NCBI GenBank assembly: GCA_019873625.1 | Contig: JAIOAW010000013.1 | Span: 1 to 64,000 of the forward strand | Reading direction: 5' to 3' | Length of the DNA: 64,000 nt | Origin: Chloroflexota bacterium | GTDB taxonomy: Bacteria; Chloroflexota; Anaerolineae; UBA1429 | In this document: piece after piece, positions 36,644-45,961 of the stretch | Layout of the letters: every line of letters starts with the position of its first letter | Position numbering within the stretch: the first letter of the stretch is position 1 | Position numbers and translations under genes: made by a program | Notes under the pieces: generated by a model | What the model was told of the DNA's origin: nothing | Databases searched by the model: none | The model's input: the letters and a program-made list of their open reading frames with translations, nothing else

Positions 36644-39510
36644 TCCGCACCTCCCACGGGGAGCAAGACGACCATACCCAGCAAATCCACCGGCCATTGA
36701 GGGCGAACGGTCAGCGGCCGCGCACGTTCCCCCACCGCCTGGCGGACCCGCTTGTGCGCTTCGGCTAATTCTTCAGCGCGGCGAGCGATGTGCGGCTCCA
36801 CCATCTTTTGCAGGCTTTCGGGGCCGTATATGCTCAGTTCTTGGGCGAGGAGGGCTTTTTTCTGTTCGCGGTCGAGGTTCGAGCCAGGTGTTGCTGCCGT
36901 CAAGAGGCGCAGGGCCTCCTCATCGGCCAGCCAACGCGGTTCGGAGGCTCTCCCCTGGTACCCCAATACGCGCACCTCCTCGAGTAAGAGCGGGGCGCGG
37001 GACGGCTCTTCGAGGAGGTAGCGCACGCGCAAGAGGAGTAACACCGTCCGCCGCGTCACCTCACGCGTTATCATCGCACCGCAGCGCGCAGCACGCGCTT
37101 CTCCCCCTTTGATGAGCGCCTCTTCGAACAAAAAGCGCGCCAGCGCCGCCACAAAGGGGTGGTTCCGCCCCAGATACTCGGCCCCCTCCGGCGTGGGCGA
37201 AAGGAAACTGACCCTCCAAGCCCCCTCTTTGCTTTTGGGGAGCGCAGAACACACCGCCTCGGGGCATTCGGGCGGCACGGGGTTGACTACGATGCGAAAC
37301 ACGCCCGTTGCCTTTTCCTTTTCCATCGGGAGGCCCACGCGTCGCGTCGCCTCGCGGACAAAAGATTCCACGGCCCCCGGGTCTCCCAAGACGGTGTCAG
37401 CCGCCTCTAACTCGCGCCGCACCTCCTCCGGCTTGAGGGTGCGCTGGGCAAACCGCGTGCGGGTTATCCGTTCGCGCTTTGCGTCGTTTTCCCAACGGCG
37501 GTGCAACTTGACGGCATCTGGCACATCCCAGCTCAGGGTCAATTGTCGGGAATCTTTTCGGCCATAGCCCCGCAGGAACAAGGCGTTCAGCACGGCCTCC
37601 GTCACGGTCTCGCTTTCCTCAGGCACGGGCACGTAGGTTCCCAAGGTCCGGTAAATCTCGCGGGCCTTGTTCAAGAGGACGTCAATGACGACGCCATCTA
37701 CTGGGTTATCTTGCCCATAATAACGCACAGCCTTCACTTTGGGCGCCGTCTGGCCGTAGCGATCCACCCGGCCTTCACGCTGTTCTAGGCGGTTGGGGTT
37801 CCAGGGCAGATCGTAATGGATGGCCGCCGTGAACTTTTCCTGAAGGTTGATGCCTTCTGAAAGGCAATCTGTGGCCACGAGCACACGGGGCGCCTCGGTG
37901 CGAATCTCCGCAATGCGATTGCGACGTTCGTCATCCCCCTGCCGACCCGTGATGCACACGACTTGCGCCGCAGATTGTTCACTAGCCAAATGGCTGCGCA
38001 AGGCGTTGGCTACATACTCCGCGGTGGCTACATAGCGGCACCAGACAATAGGATGATACCTTTCGACGAGCAGTTCCGAAACGATTCTGAGAAGGCTCGC
38101 CAGTTTCGTATCTTGCCCCTTCTCAACGATTGCGCTGGCCAAACGCGCCAGTTCGCGCAACGCCCTGCGCTCGTCTTCGGCGATGCCGCGGTCGCCCCCT
38201 TCGGGAGACGAAGGCGGAGGTTCATCTTCGGTGCGATCTTGGTCTGATTCAAAGATAAAACCGCGAAAATCGATCTCGTCCTCGGCTTCGGGTTCGCCGA
38301 GGGCTTGCCGGCGGGTCTCCAAGGCCGCAAGGGCCGCGGCTGGGCTGGACATCACGCAACGCAGCAAGGCGAGGGCACCCCAGTAGCGTACGCGGCGTTT
38401 GCGTTCTTCCAGTTTTTGCCCGGTGCGTACGATTTCGGCGCAAAAATCGTACGTCTTCTCAAAAAGGGCGCGGTAGGCTGGCGACAGTTGATAAGTCCTA
38501 TCAACCGCTTCGCGCTCGGGGAAGCAGTGATCGCCTTCCCAATAGTGCTCGATATCCTTTCGGGTCCGCTGGACAAAATGCCTTGCCAGTTCCCTCACTT
38601 GAGATTCACGCAGGTCATTCATATCCCATTCTGCAAAGCGCGGGTTCAGAAGGCCCAAAAGCGAACGGAAGGCCTGTTCAACGCCGCTATGTGGCGTGGC
38701 CGTGAGGAGGATGACGTGCCGCCCACTGTCTTGAGCCGCTGCGCACAAGAACTCGTAGCGCTGCTGCTGGCTCTTTTGGGTGGCCTGCGCTACCCCATGG
38801 GCCTCATCCACAATGAGTAGATCGGGCGGATCCAAAAGAAAGGCGTGCCGATTCCGTTCGCTCTTGACATAGTCTATGCTGATCACCTGGATGGGATAGT
38901 GCTGATAGATCGTCTGCAACGGCGGTTTGGCGCGCTCCAACTGGCCTACGGTGCCAGAACGGACGACGACCGCCTCGAGATTGAACTTTTCGCGCAACTC
39001 CTTGGCCCACTGATCGCACAGATAGGGTGGGCACAACACGGCCATACGCTTGATTTCGCGGCGCTCCCACAGTTCGCGCGCGATCAGGAGGGCTTCGATC
39101 GTTTTGCCAACACCCACATCATCGGCGATGAACAAACGCACCGGGCTGAGGCGCAGGGCCATCAAGAGAGGCACGAATTGGTAGGTGCGCGGACGGATGG
39201 ATATCTTGCCGAGAGAACGCAGGGGCGCCGCCCCTTCGCGTAACATCAACCGTGCCGCTTGCCATAACAGATAGGTACTCTCTCGAAAAGTCGCATCGGA
39301 CACGTCCTCCGCCCTAGGCAAAGGGAAACTCGCCGCTTGGGGGCGCTCTTCAGGCAACGTATAGGCCAGTAGATCCGTAATGCCTCTGTGCAGGGCTATG
39401 GCATCGTCGGTGGCACCTGTGAGCGGTCGGAGGAGATAAAGGGCGTCATCCTCATGGGGCAGCAGCACCCAATATCGGTTGCGTACTTGGACAATGGTGC
39501 CTGGTTGCAT
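36640..39510 (-). CDS. SNF2/HepA-type helicase (DrmD-like)
   Basis: 'FIADDVGVGKTIEALLIARELW', 'DLLIVDEAHGVAQ', 'ILLTATPHSG', 'ATDCLSEGINLQEKFTAAIHYDLPWNPNRLEQREGRVDRYGQ'. Confidence 0.88.
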   Translation of the reverse strand: MQPGTIVQVRNRYWVLLPHEDDALYLLRPLTGATDDAIALHRGITDLLAYTLPEERPQAASFPLPRAEDVSDATFRESTYLLWQAARLMLREGAAPLRSLGKISIRPRTYQFVPLLMALRLSPVRLFIADDVGVGKTIEALLIARELWERREIKRMAVLCPPYLCDQWAKELREKFNLEAVVVRSGTVGQLERAKPPLQTIYQHYPIQVISIDYVKSERNRHAFLLDPPDLLIVDEAHGVAQATQKSQQQRYEFLCAAAQDSGRHVILLTATPHSGVEQAFRSLLGLLNPRFAEWDMNDLRESQVRELARHFVQRTRKDIEHYWEGDHCFPEREAVDRTYQLSPAYRALFEKTYDFCAEIVRTGQKLEERKRRVRYWGALALLRCVMSSPAAALAALETRRQALGEPEAEDEIDFRGFIFESDQDRTEDEPPPSSPEGGDRGIAEDERRALRELARLASAIVEKGQDTKLASLLRIVSELLVERYHPIVWCRYVATAEYVANALRSHLASEQSAAQVVCITGRQGDDERRNRIAEIRTEAPRVLVATDCLSEGINLQEKFTAAIHYDLPWNPNRLEQREGRVDRYGQTAPKVKAVRYYGQDNPVDGVVIDVLLNKAREIYRTLGTYVPVPEESETVTEAVLNALFLRGYGRKDSRQLTLSWDVPDAVKLHRRWENDAKRERITRTRFAQRTLKPEEVRRELEAADTVLGDPGAVESFVREATRRVGLPMEKEKATGVFRIVVNPVPPECPEAVCSALPKSKEGAWRVSFLSPTPEGAEYLGRNHPFVAALARFLFEEALIKGGEARAARCGAMITREVTRRTVLLLLRVRYLLEEPSRAPLLLEEVRVLGYQGRASEPRWLADEEALRLLTAATPGSNLDREQKKALLAQELSIYGPESLQKMVEPHIARRAEELAEAHKRVRQAVGERARPLTVRPQWPVDLLGMVVLLPVGGAE

Positions 39511-39647
39511 AGGCTGTACCTCTCGAGAGGATTTTGGGGCTAATTACCTGGTGTGCCTCGTGCATTGGGTATGATGAGGCTATCGGCCTGCGGAGGCGGA
39601 ACATCTCGACACCGTGCGGACATTGTAGCCAAGAGGAAAGGCACCCG

Positions 39648-39773
39648 TCAATCGGATTCTTTGCTGCGCTTGTTTTTCTCTCTATACCCTGCGCGCAGGG
39701 CCTTCTGGATACGACCCCAAAGGTAGGCAAGGCCGAGGAAGTTTCCCGGTACCGCAAGGGGCACCAAAAACAT
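39648..39773 (-). CDS. Small ORF, 41 aa, putative membrane-associated peptide
   Basis: MFLVPLAVPGNFLGLAYLWGRIQKALRAGYREKNKRSKESD*; hydrophobic N-terminus, basic C-terminus; no strong RBS seen. Confidence 0.3.
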   Translation of the reverse strand: MFLVPLAVPGNFLGLAYLWGRIQKALRAGYREKNKRSKESD

Positions 39774-39801
39774 TGACGCGCCCCATTTGCCATGCTATAC
39801 T
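39773..39801 (+). promoter_or_regulatory. Promoter for RRM protein gene
   Basis: TTGACG (39773-39778)-17 bp-TATACT (39796-39801). Confidence 0.65.
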
Positions 39802-40023
39802 TGCACCACACTGTGGCCTCGCAGGCGAGCAGGGCGCTTGGTGTGGCCCCGCGAGTCTGGCGCTCTGAGCAGATCGGCTGTGTCCTTGCCCGCTTCTCGT
39901 TGTGAGTAGTTCGGGGTGTGGAAGGGTGGCGGGTTGCTAACCCTCCAAGGCTCAATCTCGATGTGGCGCGGAGCACGTCCAGATTCACGCATTCGCTTTG
40001 ATTTGACGAGTCCGGAGGGGAGA

Positions 40024-40308
40024 ATGGCAAAGAGGCTTTATGTTGGCAACCTGCCCTACAGCATGACGGATGCCGAGTTGCAGGAGGTGTTTGCGCGGGT
40101 GGGCGGCGTGGTGGATGCCACCGTGGTGATGGATCGCGAGACGGGGCGTTCCCGCGGCTTTGGTTTCGTCGAGATGGTTGACGATGCCACGGCGGATGCC
40201 GCCGTCCAGCAGCTCAACGGCGCCCAAGTGGGGGGCCGAACCCTGCGCGTCGCAGAGGCCAACCCTCGGCCTGCACGCGGGGCGCGCGAAGGAAGGGGAG
40301 AGCGGTAG
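40024..40308 (+). CDS. RNA-binding protein (single RRM)
   Basis: RNP2 'RLYVGNLPYS', RNP1 'RGFGFVEM'. Confidence 0.95.
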   Translation: MAKRLYVGNLPYSMTDAELQEVFARVGGVVDATVVMDRETGRSRGFGFVEMVDDATADAAVQQLNGAQVGGRTLRVAEANPRPARGAREGRGER

Positions 40309-40327
40309 ATCTACCCCTTGAAAAGGG

Positions 40328-40366
40328 CACGGCCCGGAGACTGCCCCTGCCAGCCTCCGGGCCGTG
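40328..40366. terminator. Bidirectional terminator
   Basis: CACGGCCCGGAG-N15-CTCCGGGCCGTG then TTGTTTT. Confidence 0.75.
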
Positions 40367-40372
40367 TTGTTT

Positions 40373-41026
40373 TCAGCGTTCGGAGCGTTCTTCAGAGGGA
40401 TGCGCGGGTTCCTTGCGAGCCGGGGCCTCCGCAGAGGGTTGCGCTTCTTCCTCCGCCGCTTCTTCCTCATGGATGCGCGGCGCCAAGACGCGTACGATTT
40501 CCGCCTCGGGCGGGGTGAGCACCGTCACCCCCGGCGGCAAGGGCACATCCCCCACCCGGATGACATCCCCGTAATCCTTTAGCGAGGAGACGTCCACCGC
40601 GATCTCTTCTGGCAAATCTCGCGGCAGACACTCGACCTCAACTTCGCTCAGGAGATGGCTCAGGATGCCACCTTTTTCCGTAGCCGGCGCATGCCCCACC
40701 AAGGCGATGGGCACGGCGCTGGTGAGCGGCTGATCTTGTAAGACGCGGAAAAAGTCTACATGGAGTATGGCGCCCGTAACGGGGTGGCGCTGCACCTCGC
40801 GGATGAGGGCCGTCTCCTGGGTCCCATCGATCTCCAGCGTAAAGAGATGGGCCGTGCCCACGGCCTGGAGCACGCGCTGAAGGTCAAAGGCATTGCACCG
40901 CAGTTTCAGTGGAGAAAAGCGAGGGCCGTAAAGCACCGCCGGAATTTGCCCCATGCGCCGCAGGGCGCGCGGTTTCTGATCGGCCGTGCGAGTAAACGCG
41001 GTCAACGTGACGTTCTGGTCGCTCAT
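40373..41026 (-). CDS. rplY: 50S ribosomal protein L25/Ctc
   Basis: 'GQIPAVLYGPRFSPLKLRC', 'HVDFFRV', 'VEVECLPRDLPEEIAVDVSSL' typical L25-TL5-CTC. Confidence 0.92.
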   Translation of the reverse strand: MSDQNVTLTAFTRTADQKPRALRRMGQIPAVLYGPRFSPLKLRCNAFDLQRVLQAVGTAHLFTLEIDGTQETALIREVQRHPVTGAILHVDFFRVLQDQPLTSAVPIALVGHAPATEKGGILSHLLSEVEVECLPRDLPEEIAVDVSSLKDYGDVIRVGDVPLPPGVTVLTPPEAEIVRVLAPRIHEEEAAEEEAQPSAEAPARKEPAHPSEERSER

Positions 41027-41233
41027 CGGCACATCACCTCCCGATAGGATAGGGCAAACGGGCGCTGCGCGCCGTTTGCCCGCTATGCTCTACGTTCGGC
41101 CCCTTCCGATGAAGCCGTCGAACAAAGATATTCTACCCTTTGCCTATAATGTGTCAAAAGTCGGAGGGGAGGCATGGTGACGAGCCTCTTTGGCCCGGTA
41201 GGTAATCCCAGCCTCTTGGCGATCGTAAGCCTC

Positions 41234-42532
41234 CTAACGGGGCGTATCGGGGATGGGGAAGGCGCGGCAGAGGGCCAGCGTCTCTTCGCGCACCTTATGG
41301 AGGATCGCCTCGTCCTCGATATGGCGTAGGACCTCCGCGATGAGCCGCGCCACCCGGCGCATCTCCTCAGGGCCAAAGCCACGGGTCGTTACGGCCGGGG
41401 TGCCCAGGCGAATGCCGCTCGTGATGAGGGGAGGCCTGGTGTCAAAGGGGATGGCGTTCTTGTTGCAGGCGATGCCCGCTTCTTCTAGGCGCTGAGCGGC
41501 CTGGCGCCCCTCGAGGCCCCAAGCGCCCACATCCACCAGCAAGAGGTGGTTATCCGTCCCACCCGAGACGATGCGCATCCCTTGGGCCTGCAATTCGGCC
41601 GCGAGGGCTTGCGCATTCTCGACCACGCGCTTTTGGTAAGCCACAAAGGAAGGTTCCATCGCCTCTTTCAAAGCCACGGCCTTGGCCGCGATGACGTGCA
41701 TCAACGGCCCGCCCTGGATGCCCGGGAAAACGGCCCGATCCACCTGTTTGGCCAGGGCCTTTTTGCAGAGGATCAACCCTCCGCGCGGGCCGCGCAGGGT
41801 CTTGTGGGTGGTCGTGGTGACGATATCCGCCACGGGGATGGGCGAGGGATGCACCCCGGCCGCTACCAATCCGGCGATGTGCGCCATATCCACCATCAGA
41901 TAGGCCCCCACGCGGTCGGCAATGGCCCGCATCCGCTCAAAATCTATGATCCGTGGGTAGGCGCTGGCGCCCGCGACGATGAGTTTGGGGCGCACCTCCA
42001 GGGCTTGAGCCTCCAGGGCATCGTAATCAATTTGCTCCGTCTCGCGGCTCACGCCATAGTGATAGAAGGCATAGTCTCGCGAGGTGACGCTCAAACGGTG
42101 GCCGTGGGTCAAGTGTCCGCCGTGGGCCAGGTCCATCGCCAAGACGCGATCTCCAAGCGACAAAACGGCCATATAGGCAGCCGCGTTGGCCTGAGACCCG
42201 CTGTGCGGCTGAACGTTGACGTGTTCCGCGCCGAAAAGGGCCTTGGCCCGTTCGATGGCCAGGCGTTCTACCGCGTCCACATATGCGCAGCCCCCATACC
42301 AGCGTTGGCCGGGGTAGCCTTCGGCGTACTTGTTCGTGAGCACCGAGGCCTGCGCCTCGCGCACGGCGCGGCTGGCATAGTTTTCCGAGGCGATGAGTTC
42401 GATCGTCTCCTGTTGGCGGCGCTCTTCTTCCGCGAGCGCCCGCATCACCTCGGGATCCTGTTGGGCGAGTGCGCCAAAAAGGGGAAGGTCTATCGCCTTT
42501 TCCCAAGGGTCTCGCGTGGGAGAACTGGGCAT
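41234..42532 (-). CDS. glyA: Serine hydroxymethyltransferase
   Basis: '[37 protein letters not shown]', '[17 protein letters not shown]'. Confidence 0.98.
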   Translation of the reverse strand: MPSSPTRDPWEKAIDLPLFGALAQQDPEVMRALAEEERRQQETIELIASENYASRAVREAQASVLTNKYAEGYPGQRWYGGCAYVDAVERLAIERAKALFGAEHVNVQPHSGSQANAAAYMAVLSLGDRVLAMDLAHGGHLTHGHRLSVTSRDYAFYHYGVSRETEQIDYDALEAQALEVRPKLIVAGASAYPRIIDFERMRAIADRVGAYLMVDMAHIAGLVAAGVHPSPIPVADIVTTTTHKTLRGPRGGLILCKKALAKQVDRAVFPGIQGGPLMHVIAAKAVALKEAMEPSFVAYQKRVVENAQALAAELQAQGMRIVSGGTDNHLLLVDVGAWGLEGRQAAQRLEEAGIACNKNAIPFDTRPPLITSGIRLGTPAVTTRGFGPEEMRRVARLIAEVLRHIEDEAILHKVREETLALCRAFPIPDTPR

Positions 42533-42721
42533 CCAAACCTCCGTTTGCCAAAAGAAAACGGCTCACCCCGCCAAAAACCGCCCAAAGGCATGGGATAGAG
42601 CCGCTATTTGCTCGCCTTGTCGCACTCGGACCGCTCTCATCGTTGAGCGAGCCTTCACTGGCAGGCTGACCACCCGGCAACCCTCAACCCTGCATTATAG
42701 GCGCGGCGGGCCTAGGGGCAA
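42533..42721 (-). promoter_or_regulatory. glyA promoter and structured leader (class unknown)
   Basis: Minus-strand TTGCCC-16-TATAAT (plus 42716-42721 / 42694-42699) followed by ~155-nt GC-rich leader rich in inverted repeats. Confidence 0.45.
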
Positions 42722-42804
42722 AATGGCCCCATAGAAGGGCGCAGACGCGCTATGGCGCGCAAGCCGAGAGGCCCGAGCGCGAGGTAGGCGCCCCAAACGC
42801 CCCC

Positions 42805-44007
42805 TTATACGCGGCGCTTTTGGCCCAGCCACAACAGGCCCCCCAGGAGGATGAGCAAAAAGCCCGCAAGGCCAAGTGCCCCCAGGCGGATGGCCCGCCA
42901 CATAGGCCACAGCGCGGCGCTCGGCGCACCCCGATCCTCCGCCCGCTCTATCGGGGCTTCTGCCGTCGGCTGAGTGGGTTGGGGGGCGAAGGCGATTTCT
43001 GCCGGCGTTGGAGAGGCCATCCCTTCTGTGGAGACAGAAGGGGTGGGGCTTGACATCGGCTCCGGCGGCGTTGCGGTGGGGAGAATCGCCATCGCCAAGG
43101 CCGCACTTTCGGTCGGGGTGCTCGTCGGCTCCGGCGAAGGGCTTGGCACCGGCCCCCGCTGGAGAGTGCTCGGCTCGAAGGGCGGCGTCGCTTTCAATTC
43201 GGCAGGCCCCACCGCGAGCGCCGGAGCGCCTTCGGCGCCGGCTCCGCCCCTCCCGCTTTCGGCACCCCCGCCGCTCCCACCCGCACCGCCCATACCGGCG
43301 CCCCCTTGTGCGCTGGGGAAGGCCGCCACCGCCGGCGCGCTGGGCGGGGTGATTTCGACAAAGGTGGGAGCCTCCGGCGTAGGCGTTAGCGGAAGGCCTG
43401 TCGGCGTGGGCAGGGCGGCTCCTTGGGGCGCCGCCATACGCGCCACGGGCGCCTGAATTTCGGCGGTGGGCGTAAGAGTCGCGGGGGCCTTGGCCAGCGC
43501 CAGGGCCGCCGTCGGCGGCGGGGGCGTCATCGAAGGGGCCAAAGTAGGGGTCTGCTGTGGGGTGGCCTGCGCAGCCTTTTGAGCGCCGTAGCCGCCCTCT
43601 TGCGCTGTGGGTGCGGCCACATGCTCGGCGGGCCTAGCCGGCAAGGTGAGAAGGCCGCTCGTGAGCAGGGCATCCGCGCTCAAGAGCACGGCCAACACCA
43701 CCGAAACGGCCACGGCCGCAGTGCGAAGGGCGCCGAACGCCATTTGCCACTGCCGATAGCGCGCTTGCCGGCGCTGAGCGGAGGGCGGCAGAACAAACGA
43801 AACGGGAGGCTGCACAGCGGGCACGCGCCGCAAGAGGGCCACCGTCTGCCTCAAGGTGTGAAGAGATTGGCGGCACTCGGCGCACTCGGCCAAATGTCGT
43901 TCGAGGCGCGCCTTGTGGTCGAGGGGCATCTCGCCATCGAGGTACGCCGAGAGGTTCTCTTGTGCCCAGGTGTGGTCGCGGCGCGAGCGCCGTCGCGTGA
44001 ACATCAT
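42805..44007 (-). CDS. Zinc-finger (HC2-like) anti-sigma factor with long Pro/Thr-rich region and C-terminal TM
   Basis: 'ENLSAYLDGEMPLDHKARLERHLAECAECRQSLHTL', TM segment, low-complexity extracytoplasmic region; next to ECF sigma gene. Confidence 0.82.
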   Translation of the reverse strand: MMFTRRRSRRDHTWAQENLSAYLDGEMPLDHKARLERHLAECAECRQSLHTLRQTVALLRRVPAVQPPVSFVLPPSAQRRQARYRQWQMAFGALRTAAVAVSVVLAVLLSADALLTSGLLTLPARPAEHVAAPTAQEGGYGAQKAAQATPQQTPTLAPSMTPPPPTAALALAKAPATLTPTAEIQAPVARMAAPQGAALPTPTGLPLTPTPEAPTFVEITPPSAPAVAAFPSAQGGAGMGGAGGSGGGAESGRGGAGAEGAPALAVGPAELKATPPFEPSTLQRGPVPSPSPEPTSTPTESAALAMAILPTATPPEPMSSPTPSVSTEGMASPTPAEIAFAPQPTQPTAEAPIERAEDRGAPSAALWPMWRAIRLGALGLAGFLLILLGGLLWLGQKRRV

Positions 44008-44072
44008 AAGCGGTATATCCTCTTGGAGTGTATTCCAGTCACCGAACCGTTTGCCTCCCCCAAACGCTCCAT

Positions 44073-44663
44073 TTACTCGTCATAAAGACGGAACCCCGCC
44101 GGCAAAAGTTCCCGATGGGCCAGCAAAAAATCCCTTAGTTTGGCACGCCCCCGGCTCAAGCGAGATTTGACCGTTCCCAAGTTGAGCGAGAGGGCCTGGG
44201 CAATTTCGGCGTAATCTAGCCCTTCGATGTCGCTCAAAACCACCACCATCCGCTGATCTTCCGGCAAGGTCTGGAGGGCCTTCTGGATGAGCCTCTGGAT
44301 ATCGAGGCGGTCGAGGTGTTCTTCGGGCGTCTCGTGGTCATCCTCCATAAGGCCACTGTGCTCGTCGTCTTCGATGAGGTCATCAATAGGGGTGGTGGGG
44401 CGGCGCTGCTGGTGCCGCAGGGCATCATAACTGCAATTCGTCACGATGCGCACCAGCCAGGCGCGGAAGGACCCTCCGCGAAAACTCGGGAGCGCCTCAA
44501 AGGCGTGCAAAAAAGCATCCTGCGTGGCGTCCATCGCGCGGTCGGCATCGCCCAGGATGCGGTAAGCGATGTTATAGATATTCTGCTGATAGGCCACCAC
44601 CAAGCGGTTGTAGGCGTGAACGTCTCCCCGTTGGGCGGCCTCGATCAGCCGGTGCTCATCCAT
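44073..44663 (-). CDS. ECF-type sigma-70 family RNA polymerase sigma factor
   Basis: 'AYNRLVVAYQQNIYNIAYRILGDADRAMDATQDAFLHAFEALPSFRGGSFRAWLVRIVTNCSYD' and sigma4 'LPEDQRMVVVLSDIEGLDYAEIAQALSLNLGTVKSRLSRGRAKLR'. Confidence 0.95.
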   Translation of the reverse strand: MDEHRLIEAAQRGDVHAYNRLVVAYQQNIYNIAYRILGDADRAMDATQDAFLHAFEALPSFRGGSFRAWLVRIVTNCSYDALRHQQRRPTTPIDDLIEDDEHSGLMEDDHETPEEHLDRLDIQRLIQKALQTLPEDQRMVVVLSDIEGLDYAEIAQALSLNLGTVKSRLSRGRAKLRDFLLAHRELLPAGFRLYDE

Positions 44664-44765
44664 AGGTTCGGCCCGTTCTTTCGGGATCTTGGTCAACGGC
44701 TCTTGCGAGGGCCATCTGGCGAAACTTGACGGGAGGGCGCGAACGTTCTATACTTGAGTTTGTGA

Positions 44766-44849
44766 GCCGAAGTGGCGGAATGGTATACGCGGTGGTCTCA
44801 AAAACCATTGGAGGTTTGCTCCGTGTGGGTTCGATTCCCACCTTCGGCA
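44766..44849 (+). tRNA. tRNA-Leu (CAA)
   Basis: GCCGAAGTGGCGGAATGGTATACGC..GTGGTCTCAAAAACCAT..GTGGGTTCGATTCCCACCTTCGGCA; long variable arm, anticodon CAA. Confidence 0.93.
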
Positions 44850-44994
44850 CTATCGTAATCGGAAACTGCCCTTTTGACAAACATCCGAGGGCGCGACCTC
44901 GAACGGAAGGGAATGAAGGGGCTGCTCCCGATGGCGGGAGAGGCCCCATTTCTTTGCCGAATTGCGGCTAGAACCTTGAAAGGAGTTGGGAATT

Positions 44995-45915
44995 ATGCCA
45001 CTTGTTACGAGCAAAGAGATGCTTTGGGCCGCCCTAGAAGGGCACTTTGCGGTGGGCGCTTTCAACGCCAACAATATGGAACAGGTGCAGGCCATCATAG
45101 ATGCCGCCGTCGAGGAACACGCCCCGGTCATCCTCCAGGTGAGCCAAGGGGCCATCCGCTATGCGGGCCTCAACTTTGCGGCGGCGATGGTCAAGGCCGC
45201 CGCGGCCGATGCGGATGTGCCCGTGGTGCTGCATCTTGACCACGGCACCGATTTCGCCCAGAACGTGCGCTGCCTGCGCGCTGGCTTTACCTCCCTGATG
45301 TACGATGGCTCTAAGGAGCCATTCGAGGTGAACGTGGCCAATACGCGGCGCATCGTCGAGATTGCGGATATCGTGGGCATCCCGGTGGAGGCGGAACTCG
45401 GCCGCGTGCTCCAGGCGACGGATGGCGCCACGGAGGAGGAGATCGAGGCCGCCAAGACGGATCCCGCCCAGGCGCGCGAGTTCGTCGAGCGCACGGGGTG
45501 CAGTTCGTTGGCCGTGGCCATCGGTTCGGTGCACGCGATGAAGACGGCCGAGGCCGAACTGGATATCGAGCGCCTCAAGAAACTCCGCGCGGCCGTCAAC
45601 ATCCCCTTTGTGCTCCACGGTTCGAGCGGCGTCAAAGAGGAGAGCGAAGTCGAGGCGATCCAATACGGCATCTGCAAGATCAACGTGGCGACGATGCTCA
45701 ACCAGGCCTTCACGCGGGGCCTTTTGGAGGCGATTCAGGAAGATCCTGAGAACGTGGACCCCCGCAAATGGCTCATCAAGTCGCGCGAGGCCGTCAAAGA
45801 GGTGGTGCGCCACAAGATTCGCCTCTTTGGTTCCAGCGGCAAGGTGACGGCGAGCGGTTTCGTCAGCCCCAAGACGGTGCACCGCGGCGTGCACATCGGC
45901 GGCACTGAGGAGTAA
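44995..45915 (+). CDS. Class II fructose-bisphosphate aldolase
   Basis: 'VGAFNANNMEQVQAIIDAA', 'VVLHLDHGTDFAQ', 'SLMYDGSKEPFEVNV', 'FVLHGSSGV', 'GICKINVATMLNQAFTRGL'. Confidence 0.93.
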   Translation: MPLVTSKEMLWAALEGHFAVGAFNANNMEQVQAIIDAAVEEHAPVILQVSQGAIRYAGLNFAAAMVKAAAADADVPVVLHLDHGTDFAQNVRCLRAGFTSLMYDGSKEPFEVNVANTRRIVEIADIVGIPVEAELGRVLQATDGATEEEIEAAKTDPAQAREFVERTGCSSLAVAIGSVHAMKTAEAELDIERLKKLRAAVNIPFVLHGSSGVKEESEVEAIQYGICKINVATMLNQAFTRGLLEAIQEDPENVDPRKWLIKSREAVKEVVRHKIRLFGSSGKVTASGFVSPKTVHRGVHIGGTEE

Positions 45916-45924
45916 CGGTCAAGC

Positions 45925-45960
45925 AAAGCGCCCCGGTCATCAGGCCGGGGCGCTTTTTTT
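45925..45960 (+). terminator. Strong intrinsic terminator
   Basis: AAAGCGCCCCGG-N8-CCGGGGCGCTTTTTTT. Confidence 0.9.
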
Positions 45961-45961
45961 G

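Noticed and set aside
39452-40030. 192-aa minus-strand ORF
   Set aside because: Overlaps the RRM promoter/leader and the DrmD-like start; composition not protein-like.
42631-42695. SAM-I-like riboswitch core on the plus strand (CUCAUC..GAG...ACUGGC...UGA..ACCCGGCAACC)
   Set aside because: The downstream P3/P4 and closing P1 strand were not found and no plus-strand gene follows; the region is better explained as the minus-strand glyA leader. A covariance search would settle it.
42805-44007. Low-complexity Pro/Thr/Ala region of the anti-sigma factor as an inserted repeat array
   Set aside because: No nucleotide periodicity or palindromes seen; extracytoplasmic Pro/Thr-rich linkers are usual for membrane anti-sigma factors.
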